The notes under the pieces: generated by a model
The model's database searches: none
Told to the model about the DNA's origin: nothing
Seen by the model: the letters and a program-made list of their open reading frames with translations, nothing else
Source: CAUJIW01 sp963205175
GTDB lineage: Bacteria; Pseudomonadota; Alphaproteobacteria; Sphingomonadales; Sphingomonadaceae
Assembly (NCBI GenBank): GCA_041060555.1
Contig: JBEUDS010000041.1
Reading direction: 5' to 3' (one strand)
DNA: 13,361 nt
Shown: positions 5,728 through 13,234 of the stretch, one piece after another
How the letters are laid out: each line of letters begins with the position of its first letter
Numbering within the stretch: the stretch's first letter is position 1
Program-made: the position numbers and the translations under genes

Positions 5728-6639
5728 GTGCGCTTTTCCATCATCCCTTTGTTCGCGGGAAAGCCGTCTCATCCCTCCGTCCCGCTCGGTCGCAGACCGG
5801 CCGGGGCGCGCAGCGGAGGTCAAAGGCGGCCGCAGGCCGGCGCGGCGCGCGCACCCTTGAGCGTAGCGAGCACGCTGGCAGGCTGGCGGCGGAGCGGAGT
5901 CGGATCGGCGGTGGCGTTGGCCGTCGCGCTGATGTCCGGCGGCGCTGCGCCGGTCGCGGCAACGGCGCAGGATTTGCCGGCCGCACGATCGGCGGCGGCT
6001 CATCCATATGCCGGTCATGTCGCCGAGGCCGCGCGGCGATTCGGCATCCCCGAAGGGTGGATATGGGCGGTGATGCGCGTCGAGAGCGGCGGCAACTCCC
6101 GCGCCGTTTCGCGTGCGGGTGCGATGGGATTGATGCAGATCATGCCCGCGACCTGGGCCGATCTTCGCGCGCGATATGGCCTCGGCGCTGACCCGTTCGA
6201 CGTGCGAGACAACATCATGGCGGGCGCGGCCTATCTGCACGCGATGCACGACCGCTACGGCAACGCGAGCGCGATGCTGGCAGCCTATAATGCCGGGCCG
6301 GGCCGCTACGACGATTACCTGTCGCGCGGCCGTCCGCTGCCGCCCGAGACGGTCGGCTACCTAGCTCAGCTCAGCGCCGTTGTCGGCCCATCGGGCGCTG
6401 CGGAGATGGCGGTGAGCGCACCGCCTGATCCGTTCGCCTGGCGCCGCGCCGCGCTGTTCGTCCGCACCGCGAGCGCCCCGTCCGAAGCCGTTTCCGTGCA
6501 GTCAGATGGCGAGGAGCCCGCGTCGGAGCTGCCAGCCGATGGGCCGACATCCGGTGACGTTCGCTCCGCAGCTTCGCCTTCGAATGAGCCGGAGGACACG
6601 CTGTTCGTGCCCCGCGCCCGCGCGGGCCGACTGCAATGA
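5728..6639 (+). CDS. Conjugal lytic transglycosylase (SLT domain)
   Basis: The 303-residue protein carries a lysozyme-like SLT domain at about residues 93-205. The catalytic glutamate is Glu119 in WAVMRVESGG, followed by GAMGLMQIMP (131-140) and AYNAGPG (186-192). Such enzymes cut the peptidoglycan glycan strand to let the mating channel through, acting in the periplasm. The start is uncertain: GTG 5728 lies four bases after the DUF736 stop, but gives a 60-residue basic, low-complexity lead before the hydrophobic export segment (about 58-80, with PVAATA before QDLP). TTG 5857, with GGAGGT 36 bases upstream, is another option. The C-terminal third is acidic, proline-rich and poorly conserved. 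It sits upstream of the relaxase, as in related elements. Confidence 0.88.
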   Translation: MRFSIIPLFAGKPSHPSVPLGRRPAGARSGGQRRPQAGAARAPLSVASTLAGWRRSGVGSAVALAVALMSGGAAPVAATAQDLPAARSAAAHPYAGHVAEAARRFGIPEGWIWAVMRVESGGNSRAVSRAGAMGLMQIMPATWADLRARYGLGADPFDVRDNIMAGAAYLHAMHDRYGNASAMLAAYNAGPGRYDDYLSRGRPLPPETVGYLAQLSAVVGPSGAAEMAVSAPPDPFAWRRAALFVRTASAPSEAVSVQSDGEEPASELPADGPTSGDVRSAASPSNEPEDTLFVPRARAGRLQ

Positions 6640-6877
6640 TTTGCGCGCTATCCCCATCATCCGTCCCGAGCAGGAAAGTGGCTGGGGAGGGAGAAAACGA
6701 CAGGGACAGACGAGGGCAAGATATAAGCCGCACCCCGCTTCGCCGAAAAGCCAAGGCTTTTCCGTGGCTTCACGCGGGGGCGTCGGTCGGCGCGCGTGCC
6801 GCGCGGAAGGGAAAAGCAAGCAAAATCAACGTCTCGGATGGCACCACGGGCCATTTACGGCCGAAAGCGGCCCGGCC
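6640..6877. other. Gene-free stretch, candidate origin of transfer
   Basis: The 238 bases between the transglycosylase and relaxase genes hold no credible gene. They contain a perfect inverted repeat GAAAAGCC-AA-GGCTTTTC (6745-6762), another of CGCGCG around TGC (6791-6805), and purine-rich repeated GACAG units near 6700-6715. The - strand has CTTTCCTGC at 6670-6678, close to the TCCTG^C core of nic sites used by IncP/VirD2-like relaxases. An oriT next to its relaxase gene is common, so this is the best candidate in the window. The exact nick site is not proven. The relaxase frame stays open through here but is not relaxase-like before 6878. Confidence 0.45.
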
Positions 6878-8635
6878 GTGAGCGAGGACAACGAGTTTCG
6901 CATCCGGCCCGGCAAGGCCAAGCGCGGCAAGGCGCAAGGCCGCAACGCCCGTGGCCTGGTGGCCGAGGTGCTGCGCGTCGCAGCGATCCACAGCGGCGGC
7001 CGGCGCACCGGGGGCGGCCCGCGCCGAGGTGGCCAATCCAGTTTCGGCCGGGGACGCACCGCGTTTGCCCGCAGCCGGCTATTCGGTTCGGGCCGCCGAG
7101 TGATGGTGAAGGCGCTGCCCGTGAGCCATCGCAGTCGCGGCGGCCGGCGCATGGCGCCGCTGTCCGCGCACGTCGCCTATTTGAAGCGCGAAGGCGTCAC
7201 CCGCGACGGTTCGCCGACGCGCATGTTCGACGCCGAGTCCGACCGGGCCGATGACCGTGCCTTCGCCGATCGGTGCAAGGACGACCGGCATCATTTCCGC
7301 ATCATCGTATCGCCCGAGGATGCGGGCGAGCTGACCGACCTGCGCGAATATACCCGCGACCTCGTGCGCCAGATGGAAGCGGACCTGGGGACGCGGCTCG
7401 ATTGGGTCGCGGTCGATCACTGGAACACGGACAACCCGCACGTCCATCTGCTCGTGCGCGGCGTCACAGACCAGGGCGCCGATCTCGTCATGGCGCGCGA
7501 CTATATCAGCCACGGCCTGCGCTCGCGCGCCGAGGAGCTTGCCTTCGCCGAGCTGGGGCCGAAGCCTGAGCATGAAATCCAGCGCGCGCTTGACCGCGAA
7601 GTGACTGCCGAGCGCTGGACGCGGCTCGATACCGAGATCGGCCGCGCGGCCGACGAGCTGGGCGTCATCGACCTGCGAACCGAGCGGCCCGGCCCGGATG
7701 ATCCGCGCCTCCGCCGGCTGATGGTCGGCCGTTTGCAACACCTTGAGACGATGGGGCTCGCCGCCGAGGGCGAGCCGGGCCAATGGGCGGTCGCCGAGGG
7801 CGCGCAGGCGAAGTTGCGCGAGCTGGCCGCGCGCGGCGACATCATCCGCACCATCGGCCAGGCGCTCAAGGATCAGGGGCAAGATCGGCCGCTCGACAGC
7901 TATGTCGTGGTGAGCGGTGCGCCGGAGAAGCCGATCGTCGGCCGGCTCATCGACAAGGGTTTGCACGATGAGCTGACCGGCACCGCCTATGCCGTGATCG
8001 ACGGCACGGACGGCCGCACGCATCATGTCCGCTTACCCGGTATCGAGGCGCTGGAGCACAGCCCCAAGCTCGGCGGCATCGTCGAGTTGCGCGCGATCGG
8101 CAAGCCGGGCGAGGAGCGGCCGACGCTCATCCTGGCAACGCGGTCGGACCTCGATCTCGCCGCGCAGATCAAGGCGCCCGGCGCGACCTGGCTGGACCAC
8201 CGCCTGATCGAGCGCGGCGCCGGGGTCGCGGACGGCGGGTTCGGCGCCGAGGTGCGCCGGGCGATGGACACCCGCGCCGACCACCTCGTCAAGGGAGGGC
8301 TCGCGCGCCGGTTCGGCGAACGGACGGTATTCGAGCGCGGTCTGATCGATACGCTGCGGCGGCGCGAGCTGGACTCAGTTGGCGCAAGGATCGCGGGCGA
8401 GACCGGGCTGACCTATCGGCCGACGCAGGCCGGCGAGAAGATCGCCGGTGTCGTGCGCCAGCGCCTCGGACTAGCGTCCGGCCGTTTCGCCATGATCGAC
8501 GACGGCCTCGGCTTCCGCCTCGTGCCCTGGGCCAGCGCCCTCGAACAGCAGCTCGGACGCCAAGTCTCCGGCGTCATCCGCGACGGCGGCGGGCTCGACC
8601 TGATGATGGGCCGCAAGCGCGGCCTCGGCCTCTAG
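6878..8635 (+). CDS. VirD2-like relaxase/mobilisation nuclease (DUF3363)
   Basis: This 585-residue protein is the probable relaxase that nicks oriT and stays bound to the 5' end. The likely nucleophile is Tyr101 in SAHVAYLKREG. The metal-binding histidine motif is HWNTDNPHVHLLVRG (His181, His188, His190), preceded by RHHFRIIVSPEDA around residues 137-149. The remainder matches the long DUF3363 C-terminal part seen in alphaproteobacterial relaxases. The start is GTG 6878: it gives the VSEDNEFRIRPGK opening typical of the family, while the frame upstream to 6506 overlaps the transglycosylase gene. No Shine-Dalgarno is strong there; AAAGCGG lies about 10 bases upstream. It is followed 19 bases later by traG, its presumed partner. 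I assign the MOBP-like group by motif; the exact subfamily is not tested. Confidence 0.92.
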   Translation: MSEDNEFRIRPGKAKRGKAQGRNARGLVAEVLRVAAIHSGGRRTGGGPRRGGQSSFGRGRTAFARSRLFGSGRRVMVKALPVSHRSRGGRRMAPLSAHVAYLKREGVTRDGSPTRMFDAESDRADDRAFADRCKDDRHHFRIIVSPEDAGELTDLREYTRDLVRQMEADLGTRLDWVAVDHWNTDNPHVHLLVRGVTDQGADLVMARDYISHGLRSRAEELAFAELGPKPEHEIQRALDREVTAERWTRLDTEIGRAADELGVIDLRTERPGPDDPRLRRLMVGRLQHLETMGLAAEGEPGQWAVAEGAQAKLRELAARGDIIRTIGQALKDQGQDRPLDSYVVVSGAPEKPIVGRLIDKGLHDELTGTAYAVIDGTDGRTHHVRLPGIEALEHSPKLGGIVELRAIGKPGEERPTLILATRSDLDLAAQIKAPGATWLDHRLIERGAGVADGGFGAEVRRAMDTRADHLVKGGLARRFGERTVFERGLIDTLRRRELDSVGARIAGETGLTYRPTQAGEKIAGVVRQRLGLASGRFAMIDDGLGFRLVPWASALEQQLGRQVSGVIRDGGGLDLMMGRKRGLGL

Positions 8636-8654
8636 CCAGCGCAGGGAGACAAGC

Positions 8655-10628
8655 ATGTCCGCGACGAAAATCCTATGGGGCCAAGTCATCACCGTGTTCA
8701 TGATCGTGCTCGCCGGCGTATGGGGCGCGACGCAGTGGACCGCCGCCGCGCTCGCCTATCAGCCCGAGCTTGGGCCACCGTGGTTCATTGCCTTTGGCTG
8801 GCGCATCTATCCGCCGCCGGCCTTCTTCTGGTGGTGGTTCTCGTTCGACGCATACGCGCCAGCCATCTTCAAGATCGGCGCGTTCATCGCCGCGTCGGGC
8901 GGGTTCGTGTCGATCGCCGTCGCCATCGCCATGTCGGTTTGGCGCGCCCGCGAGCTGAAGAACGCCGAGACCTACGGCTCGGCGCGCTGGGCGAGCGAGA
9001 AGGAAGTCCGCGCCGCCGGGCTGCTCGGCGCCGATGGCGTTGTGCTGGGAAGGCTTGGCCGTGACTATCTGCGCCACGATGGCCCCGAGCATGTGCTGTG
9101 CTTTGCGCCGACCCGTTCGGGCAAGGGCGTCGGACTGGTCATACCGTCGCTGCTGACCTGGCCGGGCTCCGCGATCGTCCACGACATCAAGGGCGAGAAC
9201 TGGCAGCTCACCGCCGGCTTCCGCTCGCGGCATGGCCGAGTGCTGCTGTTCGATCCGACCAACGCCGCGTCGGCCGCCTACAACCCGTTACTCGAAGTGC
9301 GGCGCGGCCAGTGGGAGGTGCGCGACGTGCAGAACGTCGCCGACGTGCTGGTCGATCCCGAAGGCAGTCTCGAGCGCCGGAACCATTGGGAGAAAACATC
9401 GCACTCGCTGCTGGTCGGCGCGATCCTGCACGTCCTCTACGCCGAGCCGGACAAAACCCTCGCCGGGGTGGCCTCGTTCCTCACCGATCCGTCGCGCACG
9501 ATCGAGCAGACACTTGCGGCGATGATGGCGACGCCGCACCTGGGCGAAGCCGGCGTGCATCCCGTCGTCGCCAGCGCAGCACGCGAGCTGCTGAACAAGT
9601 CGGACAACGAGCGATCGGGCGTGCTCAGCACCGCCATGTCGTTCCTCGGGCTCTACCGCGATCCTATCGTCGCGCAGGTCACGCGGGCGTGCCAATGGCG
9701 CATATCGGATCTGGTGGAGGGCGAGCGGCCGGCGACGCTCTATCTGGTCGTGCCGCCCAGCGACATCTCGCGCACCAAGCCGCTCATCCGCCTCATCCTC
9801 AACCAGATCGGGCGCCGGTTGACCGAGGAACTGACCCCGAAGGGCAACCGCCATCGCGTGCTCTTGATGCTCGACGAGTTTCCCGCGCTCGGCCGGCTCG
9901 ACTTCTTCGAGTCCGCACTGGCGTTCATGGCGGGTTATCGCCTCAAGGCGTTCCTGATCGCGCAATCGCTCAATCAGATCGAGAAGGCATACGGGCCGAA
10001 CAACGCGATCCTCGACAACTGCCATGTCCGTGTGAGCTTCGCCACCAACGACGAGCGAACAGCCAAGCGCGTATCGGACGCGCTCGGCACCGCGACCGAG
10101 ATGCGCGCGATGAAGAACTATGCCGGCCATCGCCTGTCGCCGTGGCTCGGGCATCTGATGGTGTCGCGATCCGAGACCGCCCGCCAGCTCCTCACCCCCG
10201 GCGAGGTCATGCAGCTCCCGCCAGACGATGAGATCGTGATGGTAGCAGGCGTCCACCCGATCCGGGCGAAGAAGGCGCGCTACTTTCAGGACCGCCCCTT
10301 GTCCGAGCGGATCATGGATACGCCCAAGCCGATCGCAAGCGCGGCACGTCCCGATGACTGGACCGGCCGCGCCGCCGCCGCCGACCCGGCCGACGTGGCG
10401 CGGATCGTGCGGGCGCAGGAGGACGCGGCCAATGGCGGCCTGCGCCGCGAGCCCGAACTGCCCGAGCATGTCGCCATCGCGCCCGAGACATCGCCGCCGC
10501 CGGCGCAGGAGTTTGCGATCGTCGATGACGAGCAGGACGACGCGGCCCGGCAGGCGGCCGTGCGTCGCCGGATGCAGGGCCTCGCGCGGCAGGCGTCGCT
10601 CGACCCCGGCGACGGCATCGAACTGTAG
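8655..10628 (+). CDS. traG: VirD4/TraG-type coupling ATPase
   Basis: This 657-residue protein couples the relaxase-DNA complex to the mating channel at the inner membrane. Two membrane segments lie at about residues 6-34 and 69-96. The Walker A motif is PTRSGKG (152-158) and Walker B is LLMLDEF (403-409), both typical of the TraG/VirD4 AAA-like ATPases. Other conserved segments are HDIKGENW (176-183), FDPTN and a NHWEK stretch. Length fits the family. ATG 8655 has GCAGGGAG upstream at a good distance. The C-terminal 100 residues are acidic and variable, likely partner-binding. The stop TAG is part of the CopG gene's ribosome binding site, so translation is probably coupled. Confidence 0.95.
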   Translation: MSATKILWGQVITVFMIVLAGVWGATQWTAAALAYQPELGPPWFIAFGWRIYPPPAFFWWWFSFDAYAPAIFKIGAFIAASGGFVSIAVAIAMSVWRARELKNAETYGSARWASEKEVRAAGLLGADGVVLGRLGRDYLRHDGPEHVLCFAPTRSGKGVGLVIPSLLTWPGSAIVHDIKGENWQLTAGFRSRHGRVLLFDPTNAASAAYNPLLEVRRGQWEVRDVQNVADVLVDPEGSLERRNHWEKTSHSLLVGAILHVLYAEPDKTLAGVASFLTDPSRTIEQTLAAMMATPHLGEAGVHPVVASAARELLNKSDNERSGVLSTAMSFLGLYRDPIVAQVTRACQWRISDLVEGERPATLYLVVPPSDISRTKPLIRLILNQIGRRLTEELTPKGNRHRVLLMLDEFPALGRLDFFESALAFMAGYRLKAFLIAQSLNQIEKAYGPNNAILDNCHVRVSFATNDERTAKRVSDALGTATEMRAMKNYAGHRLSPWLGHLMVSRSETARQLLTPGEVMQLPPDDEIVMVAGVHPIRAKKARYFQDRPLSERIMDTPKPIASAARPDDWTGRAAAADPADVARIVRAQEDAANGGLRREPELPEHVAIAPETSPPPAQEFAIVDDEQDDAARQAAVRRRMQGLARQASLDPGDGIEL

Positions 10629-10637
10629 GAGGTATCG

Positions 10638-11063
10638 ATGCGAACCCGGCTCAACGTCTATTTCCCGCCCGCGCTCGCCAAGCAGGTTGACGAGTTGGCG
10701 ATCCGGCGGCGCATCTCGCGCTCGGCGATCGTGGAGGCGGCGGTCGCGTCCTATCTGTCGCCTGACGGCGCCGACCGAATGGAGGCGGCATTCGCCCGTA
10801 GGCTAGATCGGCTGTCGCGACAGGTGCAGCGGTTGGAGCGCAACACGGGCCTCTCGACCGAAGCACTGGCGCTGTTCGTCCGATTTTGGCTGTCGGTGAC
10901 GCCGCCGTTGCCCGACGAAGACCAAGCCGCGGCGCAGGTCAAAGGTCGCAAGCGCTACGAAGGCTTTATCGAGACGCTCGGTCGTCGCTTCGCCAGCGGC
11001 AAGAGCTTGCTCGACGAGATTCCCGAAGACGTATGGCCAAAAGCGGCAAGTGATTCGGAGTAA
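10638..11063 (+). CDS. CopG-type ribbon-helix-helix protein
   Basis: The 141-residue product has an N-terminal ribbon-helix-helix domain: a beta strand TRLNVYF (3-9) and two helices ending near residue 40 (SRSAIVEAAVASYL). Such proteins dimerise and bind DNA, acting as repressors or as relaxosome accessory proteins. Residues 47-70 are charged and could form a helix or coiled coil, and the C-terminal part has a hydrophobic WLSVTPPLP stretch. The ribosome binding site AGGAGG at 10627-10632 overlaps the traG stop. Between traG and trbB, a role in oriT binding or transfer regulation fits, but which one is unknown. Confidence 0.85.
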   Translation: MRTRLNVYFPPALAKQVDELAIRRRISRSAIVEAAVASYLSPDGADRMEAAFARRLDRLSRQVQRLERNTGLSTEALALFVRFWLSVTPPLPDEDQAAAQVKGRKRYEGFIETLGRRFASGKSLLDEIPEDVWPKAASDSE

Positions 11064-11065
11064 GT

Positions 11066-11084
11066 AGCGCCGCGACTAGGCGCT
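11066..11084. repeat. Short stem-loop after the CopG gene
   Basis: AGCGCC (11066-11071) pairs with GGCGCT (11079-11084) over a 7-base loop, starting two bases after the CopG stop. GAGGCGG (11085-11091) and CCGCCTC (11124-11130) are also complementary. No T tract follows, so it is not a classic terminator; it may stabilise the mRNA end or bind a protein. Confidence 0.35.
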
Positions 11085-11192
11085 GAGGCGGAAGGCCGAT
11101 CCGCACTCCGTAAGTATCTGCCGCCGCCTCTACTACGCCGCCAGCTTACTGTTGCTCACGGCCCGTTTCTGCCTCTCTTGATGTGCCCCGAC

Positions 11193-11220
11193 AGCCGGGC
11201 GGCGGTTCGCCCGGCTCATT
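11193..11220 (+). terminator. Hairpin ahead of trbB, possible attenuator
   Basis: AGCCGGGCG (11193-11201) pairs perfectly with CGCCCGGCT (11208-11216) over a 6-base loop, then CATT follows. It lies between the CopG gene and the trbB start at 11235, close to trbB's ribosome binding site (GAGGGG at 11222-11227). It could reduce read-through into the trb genes or influence trbB translation. The T run is weak. Confidence 0.45.
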
Positions 11221-11234
11221 TGAGGGGCCGATCC

Positions 11235-12221
11235 TTGACCGTCCATCCCATCCGTTCCGAGGCCAAGACGCGCGGCGCGCGGATGCTGCGCACCGCGCTC
11301 GGGCCTTCGATCGCGGCCTGGCTGGACGACCCCGCCGTCATCGAAGTGATGCTCAATCCGGACGGCCGGCTATGGCTGGACCGGCTCGGCGAGGGGATCA
11401 GCGACACCGGCGAGCTGCTGAGTGCGGCGGACGGCGAACGTATCGTCCGCCTGGTCGCGCACCATGTCGGCGTCGAGGTCCATGCACGATCACCGCGCGT
11501 CTCCGCCGAGCTGCCCGAAGGCGGCGAGCGGTTCGAGGGGCTGTTGCCGCCCGTCGTCGCCGCGCCGGCCTTCGCGATCCGCAAACCCGCCGTCGCTGTG
11601 TTCACGCTCGACGACTATGCGGCCGCTGGGATCATGTCGGCGGTCGATGCCGAGGCGCTGCGCCACGGCGTCCAAACCCGCGCCAATATCCTCGTCGCAG
11701 GCGGCACGGGCGCGGGCAAGACTACGCTGGTCAACGCGCTGCTCGCCGAGGTGGCGAAGACCACCGATCGCATCGTCCTAATCGAAGACACGCGCGAGCT
11801 GCAATGCGCCGCGCCCAACCTCGTCGCCATGCGGACCAAGGACGGCGTGGTGTCGCTGTCCGAGCTGGTCCGCTCGTCGCTGCGCCTGCGGCCGGATCGC
11901 ATCCCCATCGGCGAGGTGCGCGGAGCGGAAGCGCTCGACCTCATCAAAGCCTGGGGCACCGGCCATCCCGGCGGCGTCGGCACGATTCACGCCGGCACCT
12001 CGCTCGGCGCGCTCCGCCGCATGGAGCAGCTCATCCAGGAGGCCGTCGTCACGGTCCCGCGCGCGCTGATCGCCGAGACCATCGACCTGATCGCCGTGCT
12101 GGTCCGGGACGCCCACGGGCGCCGGCTGACCGAGCTGGCCCGCGTCAGCGGGCTCGACCCGGCCACCGGCGATTACCGACTCACTCCGCTTTCCACCACC
12201 CAACCGGGAGACCTGCCATGA
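11235..12221 (+). CDS. trbB: TrbB conjugal transfer ATPase (VirB11 family)
   Basis: This 328-residue hexameric ATPase powers pilus and channel assembly at the inner membrane face. Walker A is GGTGAGKT (156-163). The RPDRIPIGEVRG segment (219-230) and the GTIHAGT histidine-box segment (249-255) are typical of VirB11/TrbB proteins. Length matches TrbB (about 320 residues). The start is TTG 11235, giving the family-like opening TVHPIRSEAKTRGARMLRTA, with GAGGGG eight bases upstream. The frame is open further up (ATG 11181) but that stretch contains the 11193-11216 hairpin and is not family-like. The last codons overlap trbC (ATGA at 12218-12221), showing coupled translation. Confidence 0.93.
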   Translation: MTVHPIRSEAKTRGARMLRTALGPSIAAWLDDPAVIEVMLNPDGRLWLDRLGEGISDTGELLSAADGERIVRLVAHHVGVEVHARSPRVSAELPEGGERFEGLLPPVVAAPAFAIRKPAVAVFTLDDYAAAGIMSAVDAEALRHGVQTRANILVAGGTGAGKTTLVNALLAEVAKTTDRIVLIEDTRELQCAAPNLVAMRTKDGVVSLSELVRSSLRLRPDRIPIGEVRGAEALDLIKAWGTGHPGGVGTIHAGTSLGALRRMEQLIQEAVVTVPRALIAETIDLIAVLVRDAHGRRLTELARVSGLDPATGDYRLTPLSTTQPGDLP

Positions 12222-12553
12222 TCCATGCCCTTCGGCGTGGCGCACGCCGCGCCATGCTCGCCGCCACCGCCAGCGTGACCGCGCTCACCGTCTCGGCCCC
12301 GGCCCATGCGGGCGGATCGTCGATGCCGTGGGAAGCGCCGCTGCAATCCATCCTCGAATCGATCGAGGGGCCGGTGGCGAAGATCGTCGCGGTCATCATC
12401 ATTATCGTGACCGGCCTGACCCTGGCGTTCGGCGATACGTCGGGCGGCTTCCGCCGCCTGATCCAGATCGTGTTCGGCCTCAGCATCGCGTTTGCGGCCA
12501 GTTCGTTCTTCCTCAGCTTCTTCAGCTTCGGCGGCGGAGCGCTGATCGCGTGA
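12218..12553 (+). CDS. trbC: TrbC major pilin (VirB2 family)
   Basis: The 111-residue precursor has a basic N-terminus and a signal peptide cleavable after Ala31 (VSAPAHA). Two hydrophobic segments, about 52-71 and 80-102, form the mature pilin core, as in TrbC/VirB2. In RP4-type systems TraF processes this pilin, so the traF gene at 4807-5352 is the likely partner. The ATG at 12218 overlaps the trbB stop, and its own stop overlaps the trbD start (GTGA at 12550-12553). Length fits the family. Confidence 0.93.
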   Translation: MIHALRRGARRAMLAATASVTALTVSAPAHAGGSSMPWEAPLQSILESIEGPVAKIVAVIIIIVTGLTLAFGDTSGGFRRLIQIVFGLSIAFAASSFFLSFFSFGGGALIA

Positions 12554-12831
12554 CCGGCGCGGGCGATCCTGTCGAGCCGATCCCCGGCTATTTCGCGCCG
12601 GTCCACCGGGCGCTGACCGAGCCGATCCTGCTCGGCGGCGCACCGCGGTCGCTCGCTATCGTCAACGGCACGCTGGCGGGCGCGATCGGTCTCGGCCTGC
12701 GCCTCTGGATCGCCGGCCTGGTCATCTGGGCCATCGGCCATGCGATCTCGGTCTGGGCGGCGCGGCGCGACCCGCAGTTCGTCGATGTCGCCCGTCGCCA
12801 CCTCCGTTTCCCGACATGGATGCAGCCATGA
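12550..12831 (+). CDS. trbD: TrbD inner-membrane component (VirB3 family)
   Basis: This 93-residue protein has a polar N-terminus with a YFAPVHRALTEPILLGGAPR segment typical of TrbD and two closely spaced hydrophobic segments at about 33-50 and 52-69. VirB3-family proteins are small inner-membrane parts of the channel that work with TrbE. The start is GTG 12550, overlapping the trbC stop; no ATG precedes the conserved part. Its stop overlaps the trbE ATG at 12828. Length is about right for the family. Confidence 0.92.
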   Translation: MTGAGDPVEPIPGYFAPVHRALTEPILLGGAPRSLAIVNGTLAGAIGLGLRLWIAGLVIWAIGHAISVWAARRDPQFVDVARRHLRFPTWMQP

Positions 12832-13234
12832 TGAGCTTGCGCGAATACCGCCACAAGGCGGCGCACCTCGCCGACTTCCTTCCCTGGGCCGCTCTGGTCG
12901 GCGAAGGCCTCGTTCTCAACAAGGACGGGTCGTTCCAGCGCACCGCCCGTTTCCGCGGCCCCGATCTCGATAGCGCCACGCCTGCCGAGCTGGTCGCCAC
13001 CACGGCGCGGCTCAACAACGCGCTGCGGCGTCTCGGCTCGGGCTGGGCGATCTTCGTCGAGGCGCAGCGCAGTCCCGCTCTCGACTACCCCGATTCCGAT
13101 TTTCCCGATCCGGTCTCGGCGCTGGTCGATATGGAGCGGCGCGAACAGTTTCGCGAGGAGGGCGCGCATTTCGAGAGCCGCTATTATCTGACGCTCTTAT
13201 GGATGCCGCCGGCCGAGGAAGCCGCGCGCGCCGA
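12828..13234 (+). pseudogene. trbE: TrbE conjugation ATPase (VirB4 family), truncated by the right repeat
   Basis: The first 135 codons match TrbE: MMSLREYR, LADFLPWAALV, LVLNKDGSFQRTARFRGPDL, GSGWAIFVEAQR and YYLTLLWMPPAEEAARAE. VirB4/TrbE is usually over 800 residues, so only the N-terminal domain remains and the Walker motifs are missing. Family sequence ends at 13234. The frame then reads into the terminal repeat for eight non-family codons to a stop at 13257-13259. I take ATG 12828 as the start because it overlaps the trbD stop (ATGA) and gives the family-like MMSL opening; ATG 12816 is also in frame. The element inserted here probably separates trbE from its distal part and the later trb genes. 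Whether the rest lies beyond it is unseen. Confidence 0.88.

Noticed and set aside
6506..6877. Upstream extension of the relaxase reading frame
   Set aside because: Overlaps the transglycosylase gene and then the likely oriT; the relaxase family begins at about 6878.
7079..8026. 315-codon open frame on the - strand
   Set aside because: Mirror-frame shadow of the relaxase gene, caused by GC-rich codon use; no domain.
9288..10469. 393-codon open frame on the - strand, and a + frame at 9098-10231
   Set aside because: Both are shadows of traG, whose Walker motifs and length fix the true frame.
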